In this document: positions 50,551 to 63,067 of the stretch, piece after piece | Layout of the letters: each line of letters opens with the position of its first letter | Position numbering within the stretch: position 1 is the first letter of the stretch | Assembly (NCBI GenBank): GCA_019843655.1 | Contig: JACDQD010000006.1 | Coordinates: forward strand, 19,424,246-19,488,245 | Source of the DNA: Lethocerus indicus | Lineage: Eukaryota; Arthropoda; Insecta; Hemiptera; Belostomatidae | Length of the DNA stretch: 64,000 nucleotides | Direction of reading: 5' to 3' | Notes under the pieces: model-generated | What the model was told of the DNA's origin: nothing | The model's input: the letters and a program-made list of their open reading frames with translations, nothing else | The model's database searches: none | Translations under genes and position numbers: made by a program

Positions 50551-53500
50551 AAAATCTCTAATTTATTAAGAGACTTTCCAATCTAAGCCAAAGATGATCG
50601 ATTACAGCGCAGTGGTTGTTCATTCGATAATCCCAAGACGTGCCTGTAAATGCTTAAACTTTACTACAATTAAATGTATGATTTCTACCGTTCTGTTTAT
50701 GCTCGAATCGTATTAACTATATAGTACCAAATGTTTACGCTATTCTTTCCCATAATCCATATTTATAGATTTAATGAGTTAGATTGTAATATATAAGATA
50801 TTCATTACTGTCGTTTTCTTGTGTTTTGTGTTGTGTAGGACTAATGAATATCAATGTTATCGGCAGTATTTATTGGGCTGTGACCTAGGGTTTACCACCG
50901 TAATTTCAGGTAAGCAGATTACTGGTTTGATCCGAGGTTACAGCAAAATTCCGTATCCTGATTAACATCAGGACTATGGATTTATATTATAACAAACTTA
51001 AAGATTGATAATTCGTCAATTCGGATAAAGAGAATAGAGAAGCCTCATTTCGGCATTTCGGTGAGAAGATAAACAGGGGAGGTGGATTTAAAAGTAGTGT
51101 TATAATAGTGCCAATGAGGAAAGAAAGTAGACGACTCCATGTAGGCTACCCGCCACTTATACTGTCTTAAAACCGGCGGCTTATGCCAAAGCTTTCGAGA
51201 GCTTGTAACCGCAAGCGACGTAACAAGTAAGCGAAGATAGTTTATCTGAAGTTACAATATACCGAACTTCATAACATGCCATAGCCCCATACCACAGGCA
51301 TGCTAACCTTACATCAATGCTAATAAACAACACTTTATTGCCTTCAATACTGCTAGAATAGAGAATTAATGCAAATATGTCTTTCCTGCTTAATAACCCT
51401 TTCTCACCTTATGTATAGAATTAAAAATTAAAGAAGTAAAGAATTGTTAATTCCTGCAGTTTAATTTAATAAAATGCATACACATGTCCTCACTTACCAT
51501 CAATTCTCATTAATACCTACTATAAAATATTTAACAAATTTTAGTTACCAAAATTTTTGTGGCTAGAAAAATAATAATAATATATTACATTTGTATCATA
51601 ACTAAGTAAATGGGTTCAGAATACCATAATTATTGCAATTTTCCGACGCCACATTTCAAATCAACTGAATATACTTAAATCATATATTCAGACCGTTAGG
51701 CTCTGAAAAAACCGATCGCGAACATTTGGTGTAACAAGTAATAACCGATTGATCAACAAGCCGAATTAAAATGAAAAACACTTTATTCTTTTTATTTGAC
51801 TTTTATATTTTCACCGGTAGTTGTTCTTTTTTCGATTAATCAATATGTCAACAATAAGCGAAATACCTGGAGCAAAAGGTATTTTTTTGTCTATTAGATC
51901 CTTTATCCCATGAATTGTTTGAACAAGGACGTTCCGAGATTGGAGTACCGATGATGAAGGTTGCACCTGCGGCACAATCTACTTCGACCGACTACCGGCT
52001 GAAACACAAAAGGCGTCTTCCCGCCCGGTTGGCTCCGAGAAATTATAAGTGCTCTCCCTCTCCTCCTGCTCCTCCTTGTTTGAGGGCTTTCTTCTTATTA
52101 GATAAAGAACTCCCCGGGGGGTTCTCCGGCTCCCCATCAAAGTTGGAACCGTCCGAAGGTGAGCAGGAGAAGATGAGAATGCAAATTGAAGTATTATTGT
52201 TGAAATTACATCGGTGGGAGGTAGCTAAGTGCCCCCTCCTCCCACCCAAAGGTAGAGCCCACCCCTAAACCGACAACCCTTCTTTAGAGTTCAACAGAAG
52301 TTTTAAATATTCAAGAGCCATTTAGAACCTGGAATGGGGCACAAATGGATCTTCTGACAGTCGATCTAGGGAAAGATTACGGGCACAATTTGGAAACAGT
52401 AAGACTCATAAAATTGTATTGTTAAACGAATAAATTGTGAAATTTCAAACGGTCCCTAGAATCAATATTTTTCTTAGCTAATCAAACATAGAAAAATGTT
52501 GTAGTTATGCTACTACTTTGCGTTGTATCTTTAAAACAAGTTTGTTATTTCTTACTGACCTCTCCTTGTGTAGATGCGAATACAAGACAATATAGGACTT
52601 TTAGGTCCTACAGTAAGGAATTGATTATTTCCCTAATTTATCATTTATTAAAATTATGTATATTATTAATGAAAGAGAATTAGGAACCTGGCTCGCAAGT
52701 GCGCCTTTCAGTTTTCATCTTTGCGTTCCGTTATATAACTTTATTTAGTTGCTGTGATTCTTACAACAAGCTACGCTAGAAAATTCATATACGCTTTGAT
52801 AAAACAAGACGAACTACAAATAAGCGTAGTAAACTATTTCGACTGATGAATAGAATAATTTTTAGTATAAGTTTTAATTGAAAGAAAGTCCGTTACGCCA
52901 CTATGATAAACTCCTGAAGCGTTTCTGGCATAAAAATTGATTATCCATTGTTTACAACTTAATCAATACGATAAAATCGTGTTATGTAAACGACACCATT
53001 TTTCAAATCGACCGCAGTTCCTGCCGCTGGCAATATATCAAAAACAGGAAAAAGATAAGAAGGCGCCCCTTCAAAATATAATTTGTCTGACGTCTGAGAC
53101 TGATTGAGGTGTAGGTCCGTGTCGGGGGAGGAGTTCCCCTGGGGCCAGAATGGAGGGAGCGGGGAAATTGATAGGGAGAAAACTGATACTCCCAATCGAG
53201 CTTTTAATACCGGCCATTAGTTAATTGTCAATCTATTGGTTTAGGGGCGGCCGGCTCCTTCCCCATTCCCATTAGATTTATATACCGCGCTGCCAGCATC
53301 TCACTTACCGGCCCCCTCTGCTTTCTGTTCTTAGGACACTAACAATGCAACGCATGATGTGCCAGCGCATAAAAATCGCGGTAAGGGTAAATATTTTACC
53401 CTGTCAATGAAATATGCACAGCACTACGTTAATTAATTTATACGCTGTTAAATTTGAATGTATTTACAACTATCAGCGTAATCTTTTCATCTTTTCAATA

Positions 53501-55417
53501 CTAATCCTCGCTATATATACACATACGTTCAAAAAAGCCGTATTCCTAAATAAAATCCGATTAAGCGGCAAAATTGTGACCCTATTCAAGGCAGGTGATT
53601 GCTTGCGCCGACACACGAAGCAGGGAGGCCGGCCCCGTACCGCGCATAACACGGAATAAATACCTTTAAATATTAACGCCATTTAGGAAACGTTTAAAAC
53701 GTTTACTCTTCGCACAATGGGCTAGAGAGTTTGGCTAAAATGTTGACTCGATCTAGGCGATTTTGAGAAATTCATCCGAATTTGGTTTCGCAACATTCAA
53801 TACAAATATAAACGTAGACTATTGTCGCTTGTAAAACAACTATACTACTATAAATTGACTCAAAATATGTTAAATCTTATATAGTTTCACTCACATTTTC
53901 TCAGCGACATCCAAGGTTTGCAGTGAGATTACTGAAACGGAGATTTGAAACGGTCGCATAATTCGCGAGAGACTTTATCATTTGATTTATCAGTTAATGA
54001 AATGGAACACTGCCAGGAAATATCTGTAAACATTTGACGGTTCGTCACAACAAAATATTTGTAAGCGCACCATACTTCAAGGTATTTTCTTCTTATTAAA
54101 ATTCACGAATCATGAGATCTATATATAGTTTTCTCACTGGGACCAACGCAAACAATCATAACCAGTGATAGTTTAACATACATTAAACAATACATTTTTG
54201 TCTCAGTGTGCAAATGCATTTTTCAATGTGTTATTATGGAGTCGATGATTTATAATTTTAGAACAAAAATACTGTTGCAATTTCTTTTTTCAAATGACGC
54301 GAGTATCGCGAAATGTATATTAAACTGTGTCCAAACTTCTGACGAATGTTTTCAAAGTGTACGGGAATCTTTGAGAAGCGGTCCAATATATTTTTACCAG
54401 ACTGGGAAAGAAAGTTTAAATCGTGGTTTGAGCCGGTGATCCCATGGGTGGGGGGGTCGCGGACCACCGACCACAGAAATGATCTCGCTAGGACAGAGAA
54501 CCCTGGACCACTCTCTGGCCATATCTGAAAACTAAGTTCACTCCTCGAAAAGAACTATTCCGAGAAACGAGGTTGAATCCGAAGTGGCTCTTCAATTTAT
54601 GGAAGCGCAACGCATCCATACTATATTTCCTCAGATTATAGCACTATTTATCAAACGACATTTAGACGCGGCGCTACATCATATTTACACCTCGGACTGA
54701 AACACAACAGACGGCGGTTACACTGGCAATATCGTTAATTGTTCACTTGATCATTCCGCTCTACGTAAGTTCTACTTTATCCAAGATGGAACAAAAAGAT
54801 GGTAATAAACTGATTGTCTTGAACTCCCAGAGTCTGGCAATAAATACTAGAGATAGAAATCATGTGATCAATTCACGACCCATTGCAAAAGAGAACAAAC
54901 AAATCATGGTTCTAATGATCTTCTGTTTCCTCTCTTCTTTCTGAGTGATTTCATTTTAATTATGTTTTTAAGTCACATATATTGTAATTCTTATTTTATA
55001 TTCGAGGTATTTGTTGTCGGAACCGTTTTTTGAAGTCTCAAATTGCTAACGGTATCGTACGGAGAGTGGTGAAACTGCATGAGTTGAAGATGATATTTCT
55101 GTAATGTGATCAACGTGTCGGAAGTTGTGCACTTAACAAGGTAGTATTTGATATAAGATTTATTATCGGTTCATGGAATCTGTAATCAATTTTCATTCTT
55201 GTATATATAAAATCTAGTAGCATTCGTGTGCAGGCGAGTCGTTGAGATTGCTGGAAGTGGGGGGAGAAAGAGAAAAAAAGTTCAATTTAATCCGGGCGGG
55301 TTGTCGCGGGGATTATGCCATATCTGGGAGTTGCAGCGGGGGCAGAGGGGCCGGCCAAATCCCGCCCCGCTTCTAATCTCGATTGGTGGCGGGATTGGAG
55401 CCGGTGGCGATGAGGGC
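50551..55417. other. Gene-free mosaic
   Basis: Long AT-rich DNA (about 50551-51900, 52271-52960 and 53341-54400) with GC-rich blocks at about 51901-52270, 52961-53340, 54401-54530 and 55201 onward. The 117-codon frame at 51915-52268 has a Pro-rich middle and a Glu/Lys-rich end but is not recognised, and an overlapping minus-strand frame exists. Confidence 0.5.
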
Positions 55418-55452
55418 GGGGGGGGGGGATGGCTGGGAAGACGTGGGGGGGG
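55418..55452 (+). promoter_or_regulatory. G11 and G8 runs, potential G-quadruplex
   Basis: G11 (55418-55428), a GGG tract and G8 (55445-55452) are separated by loops of about 6-7 nt, so a quadruplex is possible on the plus strand. This is the most G-dense point noticed in the window. Confidence 0.5.
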
Positions 55453-55668
55453 TAAAAAACTGGAACCCGAAAGTTAATTTCGTTTTCTAGCCCCGGGTCC
55501 CGGAGATTTGAGATTGTGACTAGGAAGGGAAAGGACCGGAGGGTCGGGGATGCAACGAGAAACTTGGTAATTTGTCAACCTAGCGTGCCCTTCCTGTAAC
55601 GGTATTACACCAATTGGGGGCAACTACTCCAACCGGCGAATTCTTAGCCCTTCTCATTCTCTCTCTCT

Positions 55669-55671
<3 letters not shown>

Positions 55672-55717
<46 letters not shown>
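55672..55717. repeat. (TC)23 microsatellite
   Basis: Uninterrupted TC array of about 46 bp, within a pyrimidine stretch starting near 55652 and running into CA units. Confidence 0.95.
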
Positions 55718-55723
<6 letters not shown>

Positions 55724-55739
55724 TCGCTCTCCCTCTCGA

Positions 55740-58700
55740 CCCTGCGTACAAAAATTGGATCCGCAGTCGGCCCGCCAACGGAAAGATATATAGTATTTTC
55801 CCTCGGCCGACCCGAGGAAAAGGGAAAATAATTGGATTTTACGACGGCGGATAAAAATTCCCGGCGTTTTGTTATTAAACTGCCTCTCGGAAATATGAGA
55901 AGTGAACAGTACGGTAACGTTTCTAAGTGCTCTACTTTTCTATTAATTTTAACACAGTAACATACTATGAGTTTTGAATAATAAATTAACTAATCCTTCA
56001 TAGTACCATTGACATCTTGCAAATATGAACAAGGAAAGAAAAAATACTTCTAAAAAGTGAACAGGATGAAAACAAACTCTAGATGGTATTTAACAGGTAT
56101 AACACGAAAAATATAGTCTGAAATGAATGCAGTGTTTGGGATGTGGTGGCAGTAATGGTAAGCTAGTGCAAAGTTCGAAATATTTCAACTGTGTTTAACA
56201 CTGTGATACAATAATCCGATTAGGAATTAATAATATACGGAATATCGTATTCAGATTTTAGCTGTGGTCCTTTCCACAAATTACCTCTCTAGATAATCTA
56301 ATTATAATACTTCGTAGTCAACGATCTGCGTTGTATTGATGCGATCGATGTCAAATAGGATTTCCTTCTATTCGAGTTCACCCTGACGCTCAACTCTTCT
56401 TATTTTCAAGAACCTAGTGAAATGGGGTAAAATCAGATGCACATTGTCCTGACTACTGTACTTCGAGTATTATTTAGCGGTAAAAACTGGAAACCAGATT
56501 GCCACGGTAATGTAGCAGCTAATAAAGCCGGCCACAATTTTTTCCTTCCCCTTCGACCCGGCGAGATATTAGGGGATCATTAGGTGGCCTCAGACAAATG
56601 GATCTGCTACATAATTGCTGTTTTAATTAAACTTCAGTCTTTTCTCAAATCCCGACCCTACCCATGGACTTCCCGGCCCCATCCATATTGAAAATTAACA
56701 TCCCATTCTTTAAATGAATACTGGAGGCCATTTACCATCAGTCTGATAATGCCCCGGATTTTAATTTATAATTATTAAACTTTTAGCCCAGTTTTATCCC
56801 CGTTCCGGCGACTTATTGCTTCGGGTGGGTGCCCGGGGCGAAATACTGGAGGGGAAAGAAAATGGAGAAATGTTAATAACGTCCACATCTACGCAAACAA
56901 TTGTGCGGATTTAATTATTAAATTGGAAAGGTTACTTAAACATTATTCCGGAATATGATTATAAGAGCAAGCGCGATCCGAACTTTGATTATCTGACTCG
57001 TCCTCCCTCTCGTAACCGGCAGGCTGGAGCACTAGTTTGTTGTTTCTGGTAACAGGTGGAGGATGGCTCAATGTTGATTCGCACAGGCGGGGCCTGAATA
57101 GTATCACGTGCTGGGCCACTGCCCTCTCTACGATGAAGATACCTTGTGACAGCAGTGTGCCCGCAGGACGCTTTGAGCCCGAGGCACTGTTACGGCCGCA
57201 CTTTAAAGCGCCCAAACAGTTCGCAAGAAGGTAGTCATCCCAGTGATCTACCACCTACTGAGAAGTGGGTTAAATTTTTCAATATATAACGCGAACGTCT
57301 CCACGTGGCGCATTGATCAGAAATGAGGAATAGTATCCCCAAAGTACCTCATGCTGTCAGACGGGAGAATGAACGTTTCCCTAATTCAGTACTCAAGCTT
57401 CAGTATTCTGATAGTAAAAAACTAAGGCAAGTACGCTGTCGGACGCCAAAGAAGTGTTCTTTCACCGTTCTAACTTCTCTTTTATAAGTTTGAAGTACCT
57501 GGGAGATTGTATGCGAAAGCACCAAACCACCGAGCGGAGACAGAAGATCGAAAAAAAGTGTGGCATTCAATGCCCTGTCCGATATAAGAAATTAGGAGAA
57601 TTCCAAAAATTTCCGCGTACACTGATTTCAATTACCTCATGAATATACCTCGGCTGTTTCGGTACGACTAACCTGTTCTCAAATGAGAAGGCGCTAAATA
57701 TTCATCACTGGCCCGGAGGCACCGGAGCAACCGTTCCCTTGAGAATTCAGGCGAAATCACAAAAGGGGAATAATCATGTGATCTACGGGGGGAGTGAGAG
57801 ACTGCGGAGAGTAGAGCACCGAGGAGAGCAATATGAATCCTCATAATATGAATATGAAACTGCCTTCGCTGGCCTGCCCTTCTTAAGAGGAAAAAATAAG
57901 GAAGAATTGGGTCATCTCAGATTTTGGCGCTCTGAAATTAAAACGTCCCGCGGGGAGTTTTTTCCTCCTACCCCATTCTGAATTATTAATATTACGTAAC
58001 TCAAATTTTTTCCCCTCGTTTCGCTCTTCCTTTTATTTTAAGTGCAAGCGCGAAACCCTTAAATATGTTATTAGGGCGAACGAGGCAATTAAGAAGTAAG
58101 ATGCCCCTGCGTGTGGATTGGGGAATTCATTCTGATTAATTTTTTAACGCCGAGCCCCACCAACTAGTTTTGGAGAATTAGCGGGTCCTGATAAAGGCGT
58201 TTTTGCCTTCCATAATCTGTATTACACTTCAACTGTTCAATATATCAGAAAATTTCGTTAAATATAATGTAAAAATCAAAGTACATTTTAAATATTCGTG
58301 AATTCTATAATACTATATTATTGAACCACTGAATGAATTTTATCCGCTTTAATTGTCCATTTCTATAAACGTGGTAAAAAAAGAAATTAATAAGTAAAAA
58401 AAGTTTTTTTGCTAGTACTTTTTTCTGATAAAAAACTTCAACATCTCATTTATATTACATTAATGTTAAAATTTATTTTATTTCATTTATATAATATAAA
58501 CCTATAAAAAGCGCCTTATTTAGCTATATTTTACGGTATTTTCATGATTTAACGAATAAAATGAAAACAAATTATTAATTTGCTAACCTCTGTCAAATTG
58601 TTATATCATATATAATAATATCTGTTAAATTAACCGCAATAATAACAATTTTGTAAAATGTCGCGAGAAAAACATATTTTGAAAATCATTTTATCGATAT

Positions 58701-59477
58701 CCTGTCCCCACTTTTAAAATTCAAAAGTCGTTCACATTGTTACAAGAACCTTAAGGTAAGGAATAGCGTCCCAAAACTGATTACTGGAACTGTAGATTAC
58801 TGATTACTGGAGGCGTAATAGGCTCCGTCTGCTGTTCATGGACCGAAATGATAATTATGGATTGCAGTGTGAACGGCTGGATGTCTTTAGTAAACTCATG
58901 ATTGTTGGTGTGCGGCAATCGATAGGCAATTAGGATTTGTGGGCTTGACAAAGCCGCCGCAAATCACCTGCGTTTTGCCCGCCGTTCGTTCTTCCATCGC
59001 ATTAGATGTAACTGTAATTCCCAATTATAAAACATTAACTGTTCTGTATCTTTCCCAAATTTTTATTAAATTGTGCAACAGAAGAGGTTGGGCAAGGGCC
59101 GGGATTCTTTAGTAGTCAGCAGCCTTCATTATGAACTCAGCTGCCATAGTTCTTTTGGATTATATTATTTACTTAATTTCGTTTGCAATACATATTTAAG
59201 TATTCTGGCTGCTTTAAACTAAATTTAGCGTAACAGGTTTGTATAAAAGCATTTCAACATTAAACAGAAAGTATTTGTTTCCTGATTTATGCATTACTAA
59301 GAGAATATTATATTAGAAGGATTGCTAAGTGAAAACTTGAATTTCTTCGAACACATGTTAATCTTAGCTTCTTTTCTATCGCGAAACCATACCCCCAAAT
59401 AATGTTCTTGTCCATTTAAGGGTTGAGTACAGCAGCGATAAGGGGTGAAGAAAAAGAATTTAATTTGTTTAGAACAA
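55740..59477. other. Gene-free mosaic
   Basis: GC-rich blocks at about 55740-55900, 56501-57240, 57641-58230 and 58741-59110. AT-rich DNA lies elsewhere, especially 58231-58740. CTGATTACTGGA occurs twice at about 58778 and 58800. No gene was recognised. Confidence 0.5.
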
Positions 59478-59660
59478 TATAATATATTTTAATATTTGAG
59501 TTATTTTTAACAATATTAAAACACGTAGTGTATTAAGTTTAATGCGCTACTAGTTTCAATGGTACGCCGCACGTAATACTAGCCCGCAACACAGATCTGT
59601 CGTACATTTTGGTATTAGCGCCTTACAGTACAAGTGATAGTGACAGTGCAATGAGAATGT
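59478..59660 (-). repeat. Inverted-repeat family, internal segment + inner arm edge (copy 4a)
   Basis: Reversed, this matches the internal segment of copy 3 (47011-47165) and then the inner edge of an arm (GTACAAGTGATAGTGACAGT). The match ends near 59660, where unrelated DNA and then the tandem array begin. The outer right arm expected left of 59478 is missing. Confidence 0.75.
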
Positions 59661-59780
59661 TTGGCACTTCCAAATATATGGCAGGAAACCTTATGGTATT
59701 GTGTATTTATGATCATAAAATTTTTCCTGTTGATCCAAAAGTTAGTGAAAAAAGTTTATATTTAGTAATCTAGTTCATCG
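59661..59780. other. Linker before the tandem array
   Basis: AT-rich DNA with no match to the arms. Its last ~18 bases (about 59763-59780) resemble the tail of an array unit, so the array may have been slightly longer. Confidence 0.5.
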
Positions 59781-60200
59781 GTGCAAGTGCACCAAACGAA
59801 ATTTAGTTAAGTACATTCCCGCACTACACTCATGGGGGCGCTAGTTAATCTGTGCAAGTGCACCAAACGAACTTTAGTTAAGTACATTTCCGCACCACAC
59901 TCAGGGGGCGCTAGTTAATTGGTGCAAGTGCACCAAACGAACTTTAGTTAAGTACATTTCCGCACTACACTCAGGGGGCGCTAGTTAATCTGTGCAAGTG
60001 CACCAAACGAACTTTAGTTAAGTACATTTCCGCACTACACTCAGGGGGGCGCTAGTTAATCTGTGCAAGTGCACCAAACGAACTTTAGTTAAGTACATTC
60101 CGCACCACACTCAGGGGGCGCCAGTTAATTGGTGCAAGTGCACCCAACGAACTTTAGTTGAGTACATTTCCGCACTACACTCAGGGAGGCGCTAGTTAAT
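59781..60200 (+). repeat. Six-copy 69-71 bp tandem array
   Basis: Unit starts (GTGCAAGTGCACC) are at 59781, 59852, 59922, 59992, 60063 and 60132, giving periods of 71, 70, 70, 71 and 69. Each unit contains a near-palindromic GTGCAAGTGCAC, ACTTTAGTTAAGTACATT, CGCACYACACTCAGGG and GGCGCTAGTTAAT. Copies differ at a few sites, and alternate linkers (AATCTG or AATTGG) suggest that higher-order duplication occurred. No open protein repeat was noted. The array lies between pieces of the inverted-repeat family. Confidence 0.93.
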
Positions 60201-60342
60201 GTATATGTAATAATTTTTATTTAAAGAGAAACAAAACTTTCCTAGACTAATAAAAACTTAATATTGTAAGATAAAAATAAAAAGGTAAGTTATAAAAAAT
60301 GTTCTTAACTGTGAAATGTACTGAAGTAATGTTCGAACACAT
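60201..60342. other. Linker after the tandem array
   Basis: Very AT-rich DNA with A-runs and no recognisable feature, lying between the array and the reversed element terminus. Confidence 0.5.
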
Positions 60343-60396
60343 GGTATTCCAATTCCTCACATAACCACATAACCACAAAACAGGTATTCTAAACTA
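60343..60396 (-). repeat. Inverted-repeat family, reversed left terminus (copy 4b)
   Basis: The complement reads TAGTTTAGAATACCTG, then TTTTGTGG, then GGAATACC, matching the left end of copies 2 and 3. An ATAACCAC duplication is present. It lacks the adjoining arm core, which appears instead further right at 60485. Confidence 0.75.
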
Positions 60397-60484
60397 GGCT
60401 TATTTATAGTAGGGGGAGGTATAGATTTTCGCGCCGCCCGCTATAATTAGGCAATTTGGATTCCGGTCATTATTTTGAATCACA

Positions 60485-60632
60485 AGTACAAGTGACAGTG
60501 ACAGTGCAGTGAGGATGCCCGAAAAATATCCAAAGACCCAAAAGTGACTAACATCGCTACTGAAGATGGCGAGCAGCCGAAACGGTTTAGCAAAAGACCA
60601 AACCAGCGAGAGGAGACAGAAGCTCACGTAAT
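60485..60632 (+). repeat. Inverted-repeat family, displaced arm (copy 4c/5)
   Basis: A nearly complete arm in right-arm orientation, from AGTACAAGTGACAG to ACCAGCGAGAGGAGACAGAA and CTCACGTAAT. It is either the displaced arm of copy 4 or part of a separate insertion. The 75-codon minus-strand frame here is the same repeat-derived frame as at 34857-35093. Confidence 0.8.
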
Positions 60633-61108
60633 TTAATTTGTGTTATTTTTATTGTGTCCGCTTTATTTATATGGGTTCAACAGTCCCACATCAAGTTCTA
60701 ATCAATTTAAAATTGTCCAATAGTCCAAAGTCATACGGTCAGTTTACTGCATTGACAAATAGTATGAGGTCAAAGCAATATTTGGCTGTCGAAAACCTTG
60801 TGAGTTATTGATTAACACCACTAAAAATTTAACAAGAAAAGTGGGGTGGATTGAAAATTCACCATTTGAGAAATGAACTGAGTTAATGGACTGATGTGCA
60901 GCTCGGCTTAATTAAGCGAAGCGTGTGGTCAACGAGGCCAATTGGATCATTCTAGTTTGGAATTATTGACTGGGTTATGTCGGGGTCAAGGGGATGAGGT
61001 CAAGGCCACTGGGCATGATTAAAGTACAGGGGTCCGCTGAGTGCCTCCTCCCCTTCACTCAAACAGCTATTAAATTCTGCCCATCAAATATTCAACTTCG
61101 GAACATTT

Positions 61109-61116
61109 ATGGCGGC
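61109..61116 (+). promoter_or_regulatory. YY1/Pho-like site
   Basis: ATGGCGGC preceded by CATTT, in a moderately GC-rich block. Same core as at 26792. Binding is inferred. Confidence 0.3.
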
Positions 61117-62495
61117 CAAATGCCACCTTACATTATCATCAGGGCGACATCAGAATATATTAAATGAAAGTTTAACAGGTCCACCGTTAATTAGAAATAG
61201 GATATATTAACTTTATTTCATAATGAGTATCTTCCTGTTTGTAACAAACATAGCGTAACTTATCGAATTTATTCAATTGTATCCATCTGAATAGAAGAGT
61301 TTCGTGTTAATATCATTTATCGCACGATTTTATTTATGAGTGTTGCGATAAGTTTTTCAATACCGAATCCCGTCTATTTCAACGTAACGTTTTTCTATAT
61401 TATATTTCACTACAAATGAATTTCATTCGCTATAAACGATTGGAACGGCGGCCCCTCCTCGGTCTGAGATTCACTCTCGATTTCGCGGATGGATTCTCCC
61501 GCGGGTGTTGGCAGGGGAACCGGCGGATCACCATCGCCAGGTGAGGATTTATTTCCTCAGATGGGAGGGATACCGGTGTAAGCTTATGGGGGCGATCTAG
61601 CGTGAACTCTTGCCCTTCCCCCTTGTGTGTGGGGGGGAGGGGCGGCTCCTAAGGGATGGAGGCCGGGTCTATTCCCCTCGCTCTTCACCGCCCCTCGTTC
61701 CATCGCACAACCACTTCAATAACCTGAAAATATCAGTATTAGCGCTCCACCTCGGCGCCGAGCGCACCTGGCGGGCCCCAACAATGACGTCTTTAGTTTC
61801 CAATAATCCCGTACTGTCATCTTCAGCGCAGTTCTCCACTTTTATTATTAAGACTACCCTACTGGCATAAGCACATTCCGGACTGGAGATTTTCCATCAA
61901 ACCATAAGACAGTTAGTGAATGATGTTCGGAACATAAACATGTATTTCAGAAAATCTTTCCTTCAGCGTCATGGCTTGTTAAAATTCTAATGTTTCAATA
62001 AAATATTAAAAAGTTCGATTTTCTTTATCGTACTTCGTACAATGAATGAACCGTGCAATCGATAGAATCGATAATACCGAGGACTTTATTGTCCCACTGA
62101 GGTCAAATTCAATATGATATTCTTTTGGGAGAATATTCTCATTTTATCAATTTTACATTATAATGATAACGCGACCTCCTGTTTAACATAAACCTTTATT
62201 ATCCCCCTTGTTAGCGGCTTCCGCTTTTTTGTTTTTTCTGATATACTCTCTCTTCGTTTTCGTTAGAGAAACAAGTTTTCTTTAAAGAAATTATTGTAAC
62301 GTAAAAGATAATAAACGAAAAATGAAAATCGGTATCACTCCAAGGGTCGGGAAGTATCAAACTAAAATTTAAAAATGTCGTTATGTATAATATATTGCCA
62401 GTTATGAAGAGAATGAGCGCGGAGGCATTTGAAGGGAATGCCTGGTATTGTTTGGGCCTTCTTGGCTGACTAATGTTGTTTCCTCAACTTGTGGT

Positions 62496-62506
62496 GGGGG
62501 GGGGGG
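62496..62506 (+). repeat. G11 homopolymer
   Basis: Run of eleven G after GTGGT, in a GC-rich block. It is the rightmost member of the plus-strand G-run set. Confidence 0.85.
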
Positions 62507-63067
62507 AGCAGACTTCTTCTTCTTGCGGTGGTGCAGCTTATCAGCTCGGCCTCCCCAATAGCGGCCTCCCCCCCTACCACTATCTCACAGCCGCGCGCTC
62601 ACCGCTCCTAATGCCCTCCCCTTATTATTCATGCGCCCGCCCGAATGTGTTGGAGACAATACCACTTAGTGATATTAATTCGGTCAGATAAATCTGAGCG
62701 GTTCATCAGATAGTGGTCGGACCGGCGGCGAGGCAAGAACTCCCCGGCCCTCGCTTCCTGATTTATTGCCCTACCCCCTACCATCTACCCCCCTGTCGGG
62801 GTGCTATGGACAAAACGACTAATGCGCTACCCTACATATGCGGCATTTTCAGTCCGTTCCGAAGAAAGTTTTCACTTACGAATCCGTCAAAAACACACTA
62901 TATTCATAGCCACTCAAGGATTCAACCCTATGCTACCGGCAACACTATTTGGTATGTATTACAGATCCGGAAATTTATAATTTACTCATACAAATATATA
63001 CCACTGAAAATTGAGCATAAAAGTACTTAACAAATACAGCTCTTTACGTAAAAATTGAATTTTTCAT

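Larger units (their letters stand above)
60641..63067. other. Gene-free mosaic
   Basis: GC-rich blocks at about 60880-61150, 61431-61870 and 62391-62870 alternate with AT-rich spacers. A YY1/Pho-like ATGGCGGC lies at 61109-61116 and a G11 run at 62496. Short frames are not recognised. Confidence 0.5.

Noticed and set aside
51915..52268. 117-codon frame with Pro-rich centre
   Set aside because: An overlapping minus-strand frame exists, the centre derives from CTC-rich DNA, and no domain is seen.
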